64,000 bases of DNA from Eucommia ulmoides (lineage: Eukaryota; Streptophyta; Magnoliopsida; Garryales; Eucommiaceae): positions 38,168,501-38,232,500 of the forward strand of contig CM028328.1 in the NCBI GenBank assembly GCA_016647705.1. Reading direction: 5' to 3'. Below, one piece after another: positions 22,723 to 37,700 of this stretch (its first letter is position 1; every line of letters starts with the position of its first letter). The notes beneath the pieces were generated by a model. The model was not told where the DNA came from and ran no database searches. It saw nothing but the letters and a program-made list of their open reading frames with translations. The position numbers and the translations under genes are program-made.

Positions 22723-25700
22723 GTCAGTAGGTTCCTTGTATTCTTCTCTTTCTCTCTCTCTCTGACTGAATTCATGAAGAAATGAAACTACTCTGTTCAA
22801 ATTTGATATTTTCTTGGCCTCTTTACTAAAATTTTCCCGGAATGAAGTGTTTTACGTAATTCTAGTGTTTTTCCTTTCTACGGGTTCATGTTTGTTAGGC
22901 TTCTTTAGATTTTCATATCTTTTTGTTAACCAGCAGACAATCTATTTTACTTTCCTGTTGCTATACTTTCTTGGCAACAAACTGAATATCTGATACTCTA
23001 CTTTTCTTGGTTCGCTAAGTGCTAAATTAGAATTCTTATGGATTACAATCGGCTAGGGATAACAGTTCTTCTGGGCATTAATTATTTTCATAACTAGAGT
23101 TCATAAGCGATTGCAGTGGTCCGAGGTTTTCACCTGGGTCGGTAGCAACTAATGATTGTCATCCACGCAACAAAAATTAATTGTAGGCACATGTTGGTGT
23201 CTAAATTTGGTTAACAACCCAGTTGGTTTGGTCAGCATGCAGTCCTCAGTATGGAGTTCATTGTTCTTTGGTCCTCGGTCAACAATTTTAAAATCTGAGC
23301 TCGTACCTACACAAAGATCCACTGGGGTGTGTTCAACGGAGTTTCCCAGCATGAGAGTAAGAGTTCGGGAGAAAAAGACAATTATATGCTTTAAGTAAGT
23401 AGTTAAGCGTTACGTGGGGCATTGAATGCCAGGTTATTTATAAGCGAGGAGCAAATTATTACTGTGAAATTAGGGTTCTGAGTGCGGTTCATTAGGATAA
23501 CTTAGCATGTGGCCAATAAGGAGGCGCATGAGGAGATTAGGCCATTGGTCTTTGTCTTTCGGTCCATCAGGAGGAGCCCATGGGTTGGCCTAAATGAATA
23601 GGAGAAAGAGCCCAGTCTGTAGAGTTGATGGAGCCTACTCTGGTAGCATAGGTGGTCGCTGCCCTGAGCTCGTTGGTCAGAAGATAGTCTAGAAACCTTA
23701 GTGGAGAACCCTTCAGCACTGGTCTCTGGGGCGGTGTTAGACAAAACGAGCTCGGTAAGACCAAGAATGGTCACAATGTGATCGACGCCATAAGGTTAGA
23801 GCTCGTCATGAAGGGCCATACGAGACCAGTACCAATATGTCGGTGCTCAGAAGAAAGTTCACAAAAAATAAGTGGGCTCCTGCACTTGGATCGACATTTG
23901 TTAGGAGAACCAAGCATGAGGTTGTTCTGGCTGCAGGTTGGTAAACGGAGAAGGTCACATCGGTAGGTGCCATGGGGTCACTCAGAGGATGAGGTGGACC
24001 TCGGCAGGGGTTATAATGCGACGTGTTGGTATCTTAGTGGAGGTTGGAGGTCGGGAGATTTTCCCCACATCAGCATATATACTGTCTTGGGCCTTTCCAC
24101 AAAATGGGATTGTAAAAACCTTTAGGTAGCGTTTGTTAGCAAGGAATTAAGTCTCGGAATTGGAATTAGAAATGAATACATAATTTTTTACAGGGATAAT
24201 TAGTCAATAGTCTCAATTAGATAGTATAATCCATAATATATCCTATTTTAATTTTAAATTTAGTATTAATCCCTAAGGGTTGTGTTTGGGTTCGATAATT
24301 TAAGGGAGGATTTCATTTGGGCAAGAGATTTCACAAATTCTATTTAGGAAATTCTTTATTTGCGTATTATGAAGAGAAATTAATTTATGAAATCCATTCA
24401 TTTGTAAAATGGGAGAATAAAGAGGGATTTGCAAATCCTTTCAAAACATATATTTTTAAATCCTTTCATGAGGGAATTTGCTACTTTTTCAATTCCTCAT
24501 CCATTTCACTTCAATCCCATTTTTTATTTTGTAATTGCATGAATTTCAGAATTCTCTCTCTATATTATATAATGAAATTATATTTGTAAAATAGGTATAA
24601 AAATCATTACTATGTATAATTAAAGCTATATTATTAAAATAGGTATAAAAATTATATTATTAAAATTAATTAATAAATTACTAAATAAAAAGTATATTAT
24701 GAGATATATTTTCTCATTTTTTATTATAAAAATTTAATAGATTTCAAAATTCTGTGTACAAATACTGGTTTATTCAAATAAGGAAATTATGAAATTACAC
24801 AATCAAATTCTTCATCTAAAAAACTTGTCCAAATAAGGAATTTGTAGATGATGGGATTTCAAAATTTAATTTTGAAATCCCATCATTTATAAATTCTATG
24901 GATTTATCAAATAATTTTGAAATCCCATCGTTTACAAATTTCATAAATTTATCAAATCCCTTACATAAACACAACCTAACTATGTTTTATCTTGTGTTTT
25001 AATCTCATGATCAATGTTCCCTTATATTTCCAATGTTTCCAATTATGGTTTACATCGTTGGCCACCAACGCCACAGTCTATTGCCACCTGCTGCCGGACC
25101 TCAAGCCTTCGGTCGTTAAATTCCGGCCACAGGCCGCCATAATTTTTTGGGCATCTTGTTGGGAGGTCCCACAAGTGGAAAAGACCATTTTTTTAGGACC
25201 ATCCCAAGGCAAAAAAAATGTCTTGGATGGTCCTCTTCAAAGTGATGTTTTCCACTCATGGGACTTTTCAAGGAATTTCCCTAATTTTTTTAGTTACATG
25301 TAACTATTTTTAATTACATGTAACTATTTTTTTTAATGTACTTTTTGGTTACATTTTAATGTATTTTTTAGTTACATTCACGTAATTTTCTAGACCGATA
25401 ACCGGAAAATTAGTTGTGTTACTAAAAAGTATATTAAAAATATTAGTAAAAAATTAGTTGAATTTAACTAAAATGTTAGCGTCAATCGAGGACCGGAGTT
25501 TCGACGAAAGGCGGTCGGCTGTGGCTGGAATTCGACATTCGGAGTATGGTGGCAAGCGATGGTGGTGCGGCAGATGGTGATGCGATCCTAATTGAAACAT
25601 TAGTGCTTCCATGAACTCTAATAGATGGGACTAAAATTTAAGTACTTATTTGGTTTTAGAGTTTTTATTAATTTGTTATCATTTTTAGGATTTCCCGCCA

Positions 25701-28700
25701 ACTAGCCCTTTTTATGTTTTGCGTGTTCATTTCTAATTCCAATTCCACAACTCCAATTATACGAGACCAAAAAATGCTGCAAGAGCTTCCAACCCAAAAT
25801 AATAAATAATTTGGTAGTGGAGTAGTCCTTTAAATTAATATGTTAGTTTGGAAGTCTCACGGTTGTGGTGGATTGCAACAAAAACAAATGTTATATGTGT
25901 ATACTATGTGTTTTATTTTCTAGATTTACCTAGTAAGTGGGTATATTTTAAATGGAAGGTCAAGCGAAAAAGATGAAAATAGTGTAGATAATTTAGGTGG
26001 ATAGCACTAAGATATATAAGTTACCAAAACTTCCATCGTCTCATTCCTTTTAATCATCATTAATAGTTAAAATATTTTCAACTTAATATCCAAAGTTCTA
26101 CAACAATATAATATGTTATGGAATAATATAGAAATACATTTTATTAATTAATACATAAGATTGTAATTTTACAGAAAAAGCCGCTAAATTATACAAATCA
26201 GGATTGATTATAGGGCTTATATCCAACAATCTCCCACTGGCACTATAGGCTATAGCCAATCGGTACAATATCTAATACTCATCCTTTCGAGATACCCATC
26301 TAATTGCTGTAAAGTTATCATGTTAATGAGTGGATTTGTTATGTTATCTGCCGTGTCTACTCTCATAATGTCAATATCATTTTTTCCGATGATCTCTCGA
26401 ATAAAATGGAAGCGTTACTCTATGTGTTTGGATTTTTGATGAGATTTGGGTTCCCTTACTTGAGCTGTAGCTTCATTGTTGTCACAATACAAAGGTATCT
26501 GGTTTCAATGGTTGGAAACACGTCAAGTTTAGCGATGAACTTCTTTATCTAGACACCCTCCTTAGTTGTATCGAATGCAACAATGTACCCAACCTCAATA
26601 GTGGAATTTGTAGTTGTAGTTTGCTTACAACTCCTGCCAACGACCTCACCATTTGGGATAAAGACATATCCTGAAGTTGACTTTTGGTTATCCACGTCGA
26701 ATTGAAAATTCGAATTGGTGTAACTGTCAACCTATGGTTCCCCTTCTCCCATGTACCAGAATTTTATCCTTAGTTCTTCTCAAGCACTTGAAGATGCACG
26801 ACCTTTCAATTTTCCAAACCTGGATCCGTCTGATTTCTGCTGGCCAATCCTACAACATAACTGATATCGTGTCTAGTACATAGCATAACAAGCATGGGAT
26901 TTCCAATTGTGAAGATATATAGAATTCTACTCATCGTATCCTTCTCCTGGCGGGTGTAGGGACTCATTTTCGAGAGAGTTGAATTTCATGTTGGACCAGG
27001 AGAAATCCCTTCTTGGAATTCATCATGTTGAATTGCTTCAGCACCTTATTTATGCAACCGAAGTAGGATAATCCTAGTATCCACTTAGATCTATCTCTAT
27101 AGATCTTTGTACCCAATTTATAGGACGTTTTTCCTAGATCCTTCGTGGAGAAAGTTTTAGGAAGTCACACTTTAGTTGATGACATCATCTTTATATAATT
27201 TCCAATTGGTAGGATATCATTGACATACAACACCAGGAAGCTCACTGCTTGTCCATCCACTCTCTCTTATGCACATGGATCATCCATATTTTGGAGGTGA
27301 CCAAAAGATTTGGCTGCCTCACCAAAACGGATTTCTAACTTGTAGAAGTTTGCTTAATTCCATAAATATATTTGTGCAACTTGCATACCTTCTAGCTTTC
27401 TCCTTCGGCTATGAAACTCTCTGGTTGACGCATATAAATCTCTTCTTCTATGTTTTCATTGGAGAAAACAGGCTTGAGATCCATCTGCCACATTTCATAG
27501 TCGTGGGGACTCGACAATAGCCAATAAGATCCTAATGGACTTTAACATGGCGATCGGTAAAAAGGTCTCCTCATGGTCAACACCTCGACGCTTATATCCT
27601 TTCAGCGCTAGTCTTGCCCCGAACACTTCCAATTTACTATCTGAGTCTAGTTTCCTCTTGATGATCTATTTGCACCCAGTGAGAACGATTCCTTCAGGTG
27701 GATCTACAAGTGTATAGGCTCGGTTAGTGTACATTGAGTCTTTTTTGGATGTCATTATTATTTGCCACTTCTTTTTATAAATGTCCAACATGGCCTTTCC
27801 GTAGTTAGTGTGGTTGTTACCTCCCAATAGCAGTTGTAGTCCTTACTACTGCAGTAAGTTCCCTTATGGTTGTTCTAGTGTCTCACACAAAAAGACTTTG
27901 ATACAGTAAAATCGACAACATTTAACATTGTCAGTAGCATCACACTATCAAGTCTTGTCCTAGCGAGCCTACATGGATGAATAACTCTTACTACTTACTT
28001 TTAGGTAAGATCCAATTCTTATTTGGTCTCTAGTTTTCATCAGGCACTAGCCCACCTCCCTATTTACGTTATACCCACCTGGCAGGGTCCAAGCTAGCCT
28101 GAATGAGCCCCTCTCACTATTAGTAATTGAAGCCCATTAGTTAACTTTTTGCATGTTATCTAAAATAAAAGCAAGTCATTTGATTTCCCTGACACAACCT
28201 TATACTATCAAGTATTGGTTAATTTTAGCGCTTAAGGAACTTTATCCTAAACTTATTAACCCAGTGAAAGACCACGATGACACATATCTCATATATTTAT
28301 GTTTACAATTTAATATATGATTTGAGGAATTTTGGTTTTAGGTCTCATCTCTCAATTATGGATAAATTGCCGTTTGCTCCCTCTACTTTGCCTAATTATC
28401 ACTTTATCTCCTTCCACTTAAAAAATGTACACTTTACGTACTACTTTGAACAAGTGAGAAATTAACTTTTTCCGGTTAAATTAACAAAATATTATTAAAA
28501 ATGGATTAAATTAAATTTTCTATCCAATTCTTTTGATGAAATAGACGAAATTGTCTCTTTATTTTAATTTTGATTTAATTTTTTATTACAAATATTTTAA
28601 AAAATAATAAATTAAAATAAACGGTCAATTTCGTTTATTTCATCAAAAAAATTAGATGGAAAATTTAATTTAATTCATTTTTAAGAATATCGCGTTAAAT

Positions 28701-31700
28701 TAACTTTAATTATTTAATTTGTTTCTAACATGTGTCTCAAACACATGACGAATATTAATTGGCACATACAATTGGGCTTGGATGATCATGAACTTTTATT
28801 TCAATTCGACTCCATCATCTGAGCCGAATCTAGGTCTAATTAAGTTATGTTGTAATTAATCAAATTTTGAAGTTGATTCATCTCATGAATCTTCTTCTCC
28901 GTGTTTTTATCAACTCTTGGTCTCCATCGCTTCATGCTCCTTTGGGCTCTTATTTTTTTATCTTCGTTGGTATCCTGTTTGTCTTCTTAAATTACAACCA
29001 AAATTATAACAAAAGAAGGGGATACATTTGAAAGGAGAAATGGTTATCGAGAGGGAGGAAAATGCAACAAAATAAAATGAGGCTTGACATGCAAGTCCTT
29101 GAAAAACTCTTCAATAATTAATTACTACCATGTTGGAATAGACCATCCAACTCCCATAATTAAAACCATTAAAAGTAATTTCATAAAGATAACCTCCTTA
29201 GTAGTAATTTGCGCGCTACTCGATTTTTCTATCTTTGTGATCACGAAAGAACCAATAGGGCATGGATTAAATTCAAAACCCTTAGCTCGATCATATGTAT
29301 ATGATTAATATTATAATTTATCTTGTGATTCCAATTGGAATCTTATCCCAATCATCACATTGCGCTGCTATGCCAGAAGTCTATTTAAATTACATCAAAT
29401 TTGATCACATAGGATACATCTTTACTAAGGCCGATAGATCTTATCTTATATACTCGAATATTCACATGATATATCCTATGAGCGTCTTTGTTTCGTGGTT
29501 AGAATACAAGTAACTCATCCATGTGACTACTCAATACCTAAAGCCTAATGATCATAAATATTATTACAACTCAGGTATTCTACTTTGACGTTAAGTAGAT
29601 TACCATGATGGAATTTCAAGGACGTTCATGTTCAACCCCTTAGTACGACTTAGTAAGTTCCCTTATGATTGTTCTAGTGTCTCACCCTAACGGTTTTGAG
29701 ATTTTTCATCTTCAAAGAGAAAATACCCCAAAAGCTAGTCTGTCTTAATCGTTAAGTATCAATTTAACAATTCTATATAACTATGAACATTTGGGATATT
29801 ATTTACCAAAATGTCTACAATCTGATTCCTTTTAATAAACATTAAAAGCTAAAACATTTTCAATTAATTATCTAAAGTATATAACTACAAATAATAAAGT
29901 ATAATACCAAAAATGTCATTTATAAGTAGTTAAGTACATACTTGAGATTATAATTTATAGAAAAAAACAACTAAAAAGAATAAATTGTATTGACTATAAG
30001 TCTTATCTCCTACACTCCCTTATATGGTGGTAGGAAAAAATTCTCTTTGTTTGATGATCTTCTTATGAAGATTAGATAAAAGATGGTAGGGTGGCTAGGG
30101 AAACTTCTTTGTAGTGGTGGGAGACTTATTTTATCGAAGTATGTTTTGCTGAGTATGACATTCTATTTGTTCATGTCAATTTCTACTTTTGTCTCAGTTT
30201 TTGGGGAAATTGAGAGAATGTTTGGTTGGGTTCTCTTCCGGAAAAGAAAAAGATGCATTGAAAGAGATATAAAAATCTTTGTCTCTACTAATGAGGGTGG
30301 TCTGGGGATTTGGGACTTCTAGGAGGTAATTTTGGCCTTTTAGATGAAGCTATGGTGGATATTTTGAGAAGGTTCAAGACTTTGGGCCCAGTTTGCAAAA
30401 GTAAGTATTGTGGAGATTGTCCTATAGCCAAGTGCGGAAAGTTTGCTCATCAAATTCATGTTTGGGGTGCTCTGCTTGAAGGGTATTTCTATGCTGGGGA
30501 TTATATTCAGTTTTGGGTAGCTGTTGGGCATTTATCCTTCCGGTGGGACACTTGGCTTACTTTAGTTCCACTGGTGATTTGTTGCTGGTAGATGCGAGAT
30601 CTTCCAATCTTCAAGTTAAAGGTGTTCGGTTGGCTAATGGAGAGTGGATTATGCAACTCATTCACACTCTTATTCCTACTGATTATGCGATTGAGCTGGA
30701 GGGTATACATGTTCTAAATGCTACTGACCAAGATGTTATAGTTTGGCAGCTTTTTAATCCGAGAAAGTTCTTTGTTAAATCTGGCTTTGAAGTTGTCAGG
30801 AAACATCTGGAAGCTCATCCTTCTTTGGGAATATTTGGCTCAAGTCCCTTCCTATAAAAATATCTATCTTTTTTTGGAGGCTCTTACACCACACTGTTCT
30901 TGTGAATGAGGTGATATATATAAAAAAAAAAAGTATGGCAACTTGCTCTAAGTGTAATTGTTGTTGTGTTCCTCAGATTGAGTTGTTGAATCATTTGCTT
31001 TCTCGAAAGGAGGTGGCTAAGAGTGTGGGCTCCCATTGGGGCGTATGAGTTGAATGGTGATGTGCTCGGTAGAGTGGTTAGTCTTGTGGAAGCATCATAG
31101 GTCTCTAAACCTTCAGAAACATCATTCCTTCCTTCCTTCTATTATTTGCTGGGAAATTTGAGAAATGCGAAATAAGGTCGGATTTGATGGAGCTCATCGG
31201 GATGTTCAACAAGTTATGTTTCACATCCATCAAACTATGGCTCGACTAGATTTCTCTTTGGTAAAAAAGAAGTCTAAGGTTTAGTTTCTTTTTTGGAATC
31301 CTCCTTTTGATAGATTGAAGTTGAATTTAGATAGAAGTTGTAGAGGAAATCCAGGATAAATTGGTGGCGGTAGTATTCTTCGAGATGACAATGGAATTTT
31401 AATTTTTGGGTGTTGTCAATTCTAGGGTTTGCCAAGACTAAGATATTGTTGATTGCACTTCAAGTTTGTGTTGATTATAATTGGGAACATGTGGATATTA
31501 TTATATGTAACGATCCGGTTTCCCAGGGCCGTCACTCGGTTTCTCGCTTTTTATTTTGATGGATAAATAGAAGTAAAAGACAAACCACTCCACCGCCATG
31601 CTTCCGTTGTGCCACTATGATAAAAATAATAATTATCCACTAACTGTCAATTGACATAGATTTTTATAAAAATTATAAATATATACCAATTCAAATTTCA

Positions 31701-34700
31701 ACGATTATATACAATCGACTCTTCCATAACAAAAAAATATAAAAAAATCCAAACCACTCGTTTCCGACAATTGTCCTGACAGCCTCAAAAGCCACAACAC
31801 TATCTGACTCTACCTAACGCCAGTAGTGGACTCATCTATACTTGGAGTATTTAAGACAAAATATTTTATCGGTGTACTGTCTTCATAATATAAAAACAAT
31901 TTATGGATGAAGTACATCTGTCAAAATCCATTTTCCAAAACAGAATAAAACCGCAATGATATTTTCCAAAACAAAATATGACCGCACTGAACAGTAACGA
32001 AATTCATAGATATTATCATCATATAGCAATTGAATATAAATCAACTAATCAAATCACTTAAATACCAAAAACATACTTCCCTACTAGCCATAGGATCGTT
32101 TCACCTCATGATTGGGACTTGCCCTCCTGTTAGGTTCTCATCATAACGTTCTGCAGAATATGCCTTCCTTTCGGGACCACATTATGACATTGTAGTATAA
32201 TAATAAATACCACTTTCCATACTTATTCATTTAATTGATCCATTTAACGTTATAAGGTAATTTATTTTAATAAATCTTTTATTTTTTACAATTTGGTACG
32301 AAATTATAATTTGATAATTTATCTAGAAGATAATACACTCACCTCAATATTTTCACTGCTACTAGGCTATCGTTGAAATACTGCCGTAATCGGCGTTGCC
32401 TGTGAACCTGGTTCATGAGGAGAGAGAGAGCAAAAAGAGAAAATGATAAATGAGAACACACTCCATATATAGAGAGAAAAATAGGCGGTGGAATCAAATC
32501 AACTTTTTTTTTTTCTCCCTTTCTCTTGGCTTGGCCATAAAAAGGCCACCTATTATTTTTTAAGTTCTTTGGTGGTATGCAAATGATAGACCACGTTTTT
32601 GTTTCCTTTTCCTTTTAACCTTTTTATTTTATTTCAAATCTCGCTTGATAAGGTTGAAATGATATTATGTTTAATTATATATATAACCCTTCATTAATTA
32701 ATTATACATATAACCCCAATAAAATTTATAAATATTTACTTAACCCTTAAAAATTTATAATAACATATTAGACCCGAATATTTTTTAAATATTCTAAATA
32801 CATTAAAAAAATATGTAAGTGCAAAAGTTGGGCCTTACAGACAATGTCCTGCTAGTTGTTATGGTTGGTGGGATTTCTTTGGTGCCGTGGAGGATGCTGT
32901 CTTTGATTAGGGATATCAGGAACTTGACCTCTCATATTTTTCCTTTATTACACTTTGACCCACCAACCTTTTTAAGTTGTTCGGCATTCCTAGCCATACT
33001 TTTTAAAGGACTACTTTAATTTCTCCATTTTACGTGCGCCATTAGATTCATATCAAAAGGTGGTCAGTGGAAATTAATTAATTGATTTTACGAATTAGTT
33101 AAATAATTAGAAATATTTCAACTTTCCAATGTAAAGAAACTATTCCCTTACGGCATTTCAACTAAGTTTGGTTGACGTCTACTAACATATTGTAGATGTA
33201 TCCAGTTGATACAAATTTTATGCTGAGAACTCTTAGTTGTATTACTACACTATTCAATCTCTCTATCATTGTAGTCCCGAAAGAATCAAAGGGTCTGAAT
33301 AAAGTCAAAACCCCTAGTTTAGTCATGTGTATAATATTGATAATATAATCCATCTTGTGATAACAAGTGATTACTGGTGGTTGGGCTCAACAACGAGGTA
33401 AGGGTTCTTTCAAATTTTTGAATTGTTGGTGCCAACATCATGAGTTTGTAAATATAGTAAGAGCCTTAGATTCAACCAACCTCGGGTACTCCATTCCAAA
33501 AGTGGGAAATTGAAAGGCCAAGTTGGTGTTGTTTGACTGGAGCTTTACTACTTTCGAGAAATTTTTTGTCCAGGTAAAGAAACTAGAGAAAAAGATGGTT
33601 GATATTGAAGTGCAAGCCGTTAGTGATTTGAATTTAGTCTCATGGCTCCAAGAGGCTAAAGCTTGGCTGCTTAAGCCGTAAATCTAGAGGAAGCTTTCAG
33701 GAAGCAAAAATCAAGAAGTCGCTTAGAGAAGGAGATAGGAACACAAAATACTTGCATACCTTTGTCAAATAGAAGCGAAAGAAGATGTTTATTGAGCAGC
33801 TGAAAAACGCCAGTGGTGAATGGATTCATCATGATGATGGTATCCAAGAAATACTGGTAAATCATTTCAAAGATTAACTTGGTATTAAAGTTGCGTTTGG
33901 AAAGTCTCATTTGTTTGTCTCCGATTGTTTTTTCTCTCTTCTGTGTTCCTGTGTTTTTTTCATTGCATCATGGGTGCGGTTGTACATGAGAGTGGGTGTT
34001 AGATCACACATCGAACTTTTGAGGCTTCCCGAAGTAGTCCATATATGAAAGGAGCTACTCCAATATGGTTTTAGGTTAGAATCTTCTAACAAAAATTACA
34101 CAAACTTATAAGCATGAGATCAGAACTGGGAGGGAAATGATACCTTAGGCAGCCAAACAATTAGAGTACTTGAAAATTCCTAATATCATGCCTGACAAAA
34201 AACCCATTAACGGCATTGGAAAGGTCTTCATGAACGATATCCTGAGAGCTGGTAGAACTTCCCACTAAATCCATCTCTACGAGCTGCACTGTCAGCACTT
34301 AAAGAAAACACTGCGTTTAATTTCCTCGTCAGGGATCATGCAAAGACTGTTGATGTCAGCAGCATAAGATGAGGTATAGGATCTAACCAACCATCAGCAT
34401 CCTCATTCCGAGAAAAAACATTCAATTGATTGGTGAAGGCCTGAACCACATGAGGAGATAAAGCATCATTCTCCACCCACTGCCTATCATCATCTTTCAA
34501 TTTGTGCAGGACTAATTTCTGTTTCTTCATAGCAACACATTTTATGGAAAAATTTGGTGTTAGCATCCCCTTCCTTTAACCATTTTATACATGCCTTCAG
34601 CTTCCAGTAGATTTCTTCCTGCTTAATTAACTCTGGTTGCTGCAGAACACAGCTGTTGCATCTCAAAATCACACCTGTACACTTCATCCTCAGCAAATTT

Positions 34701-37700
34701 AATCTTGTGAAAATGTCCCAAAAATGCTCCTTATTCCAGTTGTTAAGGATCTTAGCAGTGAAGACCTTTAAAGGGGTTTTATCCTCAGCGCATAAAACCC
34801 CTAAGGCTAAGCACACTTTCCTCCCTCGTTTGCATATTTCTCCCCAATATTTGGTTTGGTGTCTTTATGGCTCAATTTCACATGTTATTTGGTAGTCTAA
34901 TTTCCATTTTGAATATAATGAAAATTTTGGACTTCTTTTTTCCAAGGCCCAATTAACTTGATCACTCAATTCAATGTTTATCTCACAAGTGAATGCTTAA
35001 CTTCATATTGTAATTTTTGTCGAACACTTGCAATGCACGCTTCATCAAGTTTTATATAACAACTACCTCTTAAAGACCAAATACCCCTCTAAATAGTTAC
35101 TCAAGAGTCATTTTCTAGAAAAATTATTGTTGAGACGAAAACAATTCCGACAGGCACGCGCAACTCCTCATGAAAAATCTATTGATAGGCTGGTTGCAAT
35201 TTACATTCATGGCATGGCAATGATGGTACTCTTATATTTCAGCTTGCAAATATAATATGGGGGGAAGCCAATCAAGGTGATGATCACGCTGTGCCATTTC
35301 CTGATGGAATTGAAAAGAAACCTCCGGATGTATATGGAGATCAAATTAAAAAGGAGTGGAATCAGGAAGGTGTTAATGTTATGCTCGATGAGCGGAAGAA
35401 AGCTATTGCCAAATGTGTACCTGATGGGATTAAACTAGAGAATAATTCCAAAAATGGCACCAGTGAAGGAGTTCCGACTGCGGGAGTTGGTATGGAGTCA
35501 CAGCTTGATATTTTCTTATCAAATACTACGGAAACAAATCAGGATTACCTGGGCCTTCAAGCTCCTAAATGTTTAACAAAAACTTTAAAATGTAACTTTT
35601 TGAGTGGTTGTAGGTACACCTGTCACTGGCAAAAATGGTATCCCGTCCTCGTATTTTGGTTTCTAATTTTGCATTGTGTTTCTACAGACGAGACAGCTTC
35701 AGTGGTGGATGGTTCTGAGAATTTCCAGAATCGGCTCAAAGACATGGAGGAAGGTGATTTGGTTGACTATGGATGGGCTAATATAGGAAGCTTTGATGAT
35801 CTTGATAGAATTTTCAGGTAATGCAAAAATCAGCACGCATGCCTAACTCTGACCTTTTTGTGTCATTTTTATGACTTTCTGGTGTAGCAATGTAGTTTCT
35901 GCTAAAACCAAGTGTTTCACTGTGACTAAATTTTCTGAGAGATTAAATACAATAGTATATTGTCATGATAAGCCCACAGACCACTCTTTAGAAGATTGCT
36001 ACTACATAATCGTGACATGTTGACAACACTTTGTAAAAGTTTTGCTTGCCCACATCTGGATCCAACTATTGGGTAATTCTATATGTACTAGGGGTGTGCA
36101 CGGGTCGGGTCGGGCCGGGTTTGGGCCGAAAATTGGGCCGATCCGAATTAATTCGGGTTCAGGTTAATTGGCCCGAAAAAAAATATTCGGATCGGGTTGT
36201 TTTTTTGGGCCCGTTTTTTCGGATTGGGTCGGAAAATCGGGCGGGTCGGATTAATATGGAAGCCCAGCCATTGACCTGTTTTGAGATGAATCAATGGGCC
36301 TGTTCTTCAGAAATTATAATATGCAGCTCAAAATTACTGAAATTATAGCATGCAGATCAAATTTTCAGTCTGAAAGTGTAAAACATAAAATCCAAAAACA
36401 CCCTACAGATCAAAATCACTGAAAGTGAAACATAAAATCCAAAAAAACCCACACATCAAGTCTGAAATATAAAAACAACATCAAAATTACAGATTAAAAT
36501 CCACTAGTCTGAACCTATTATTACACATCAAATTTTCCAGATTTTCAAGACGACACAAAATTTCCAAAACAGCAAATTTACAGCCCGCGTACCTCCATAT
36601 TTCCAAAACGGCACCAATAGCCTGTTCTAAGATCACATGACAACAAGTAAAAACGAAAAGTACAACTTCCAAATAATGAAGAATATAGTTAAATAAACTT
36701 ACCATCAATCGTCAATCAATGTTGTTTCCGAACTCGATCCAACAAGTCCTACAACAAAAGAATAACATAAATAAAAAAAATTATACACAATAATGCTTAT
36801 TTAAGGATGCCATTGAAAATGAAATGAAGATATATAAAATAAATAAATATTACCTTCCTCTATATTTTCTATATGTTCTACATCGTCCATTGCTTCACGA
36901 AGATTGATCCGCTTTGAAGACCGCAACCAATTCTGAGTACAAATGAGAGCCTCAACCATCTTTGCAGATAATGAGCTACGGAAAGGATCAAGAATTCGTC
37001 CACCAGTACTAAATGCAGATTCTGATGCAACTGTAGACACCGGAATTACTAATACATCCCTTGCAACTTGAGAAAGGATTGGATATTTTGTTGAATTACT
37101 TCCCCACCAACCCAAAATTTCGAAGTCATGACTTTCAATTTCCATTGGGGAAGTCAAATATTTATCCAACTCTGATTTAGAAGTCATATTACATTCCTCC
37201 ACTACATGTTTGCGAAACTGAGATGAAAACATAGCGCGGGCATCCTCCTCCTCTTCATCCAACTTACTCTCAGGTAACGAATCACTCACACTTTGAGTAA
37301 CGACAACATTAATAAATCCATTACATGCGTACCAATCATATAAACGGGACAAATGATCCGCAACCTTTTTCATTACCTCATCCGCAATTACGGCATCATA
37401 ATTTATTCTCAAGCACCAATCAATATATTTCGATTTATACCGAGGATCAAGAACAACCGCAACCAACAACAACGAATTCATTTTGTCAAGTTTTCCCCAA
37501 TATTTGTCCAATTTAGATTACATACCTTTGGCCATTAAAGAGAGGGACAAATCAGAATTTTTTGACAAATTCATTATTGCACCTTTAATGACCATAAGCT
37601 CCATAAAAAAAGAATTGGAAGTGACAAATAATGAACCAGAAAATTTCAAGGTTGTATTATAGAAAAGTTTTAAAAACTTGACAAATGATCTAGCCTTCTG

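Larger units (their letters stand above)
24125..25779. mobile_element. MITE-type element with inverted ends, host of two nested insertions
   Basis: Left arm 24125-24180 (GGTAGCGTTTGTTAGC ... GGAATTGGAATTAGAAATG) and right arm 25723-25779 (CATTTCTAATTCCAATTCC ... AAATGCTGC) are inverted copies. Between them lie the MITE at 24277-24976 and another inverted-repeat block around 25062-25590. Flanking duplication not resolved. Confidence 0.5.

Noticed and set aside
35291-35821. Single-exon gene of 176 residues
   Set aside because: It is LNK2 exons 2 and 3 read through the stop-free intron 2; good GT-AG sites and the LNK2 pattern favour splicing.
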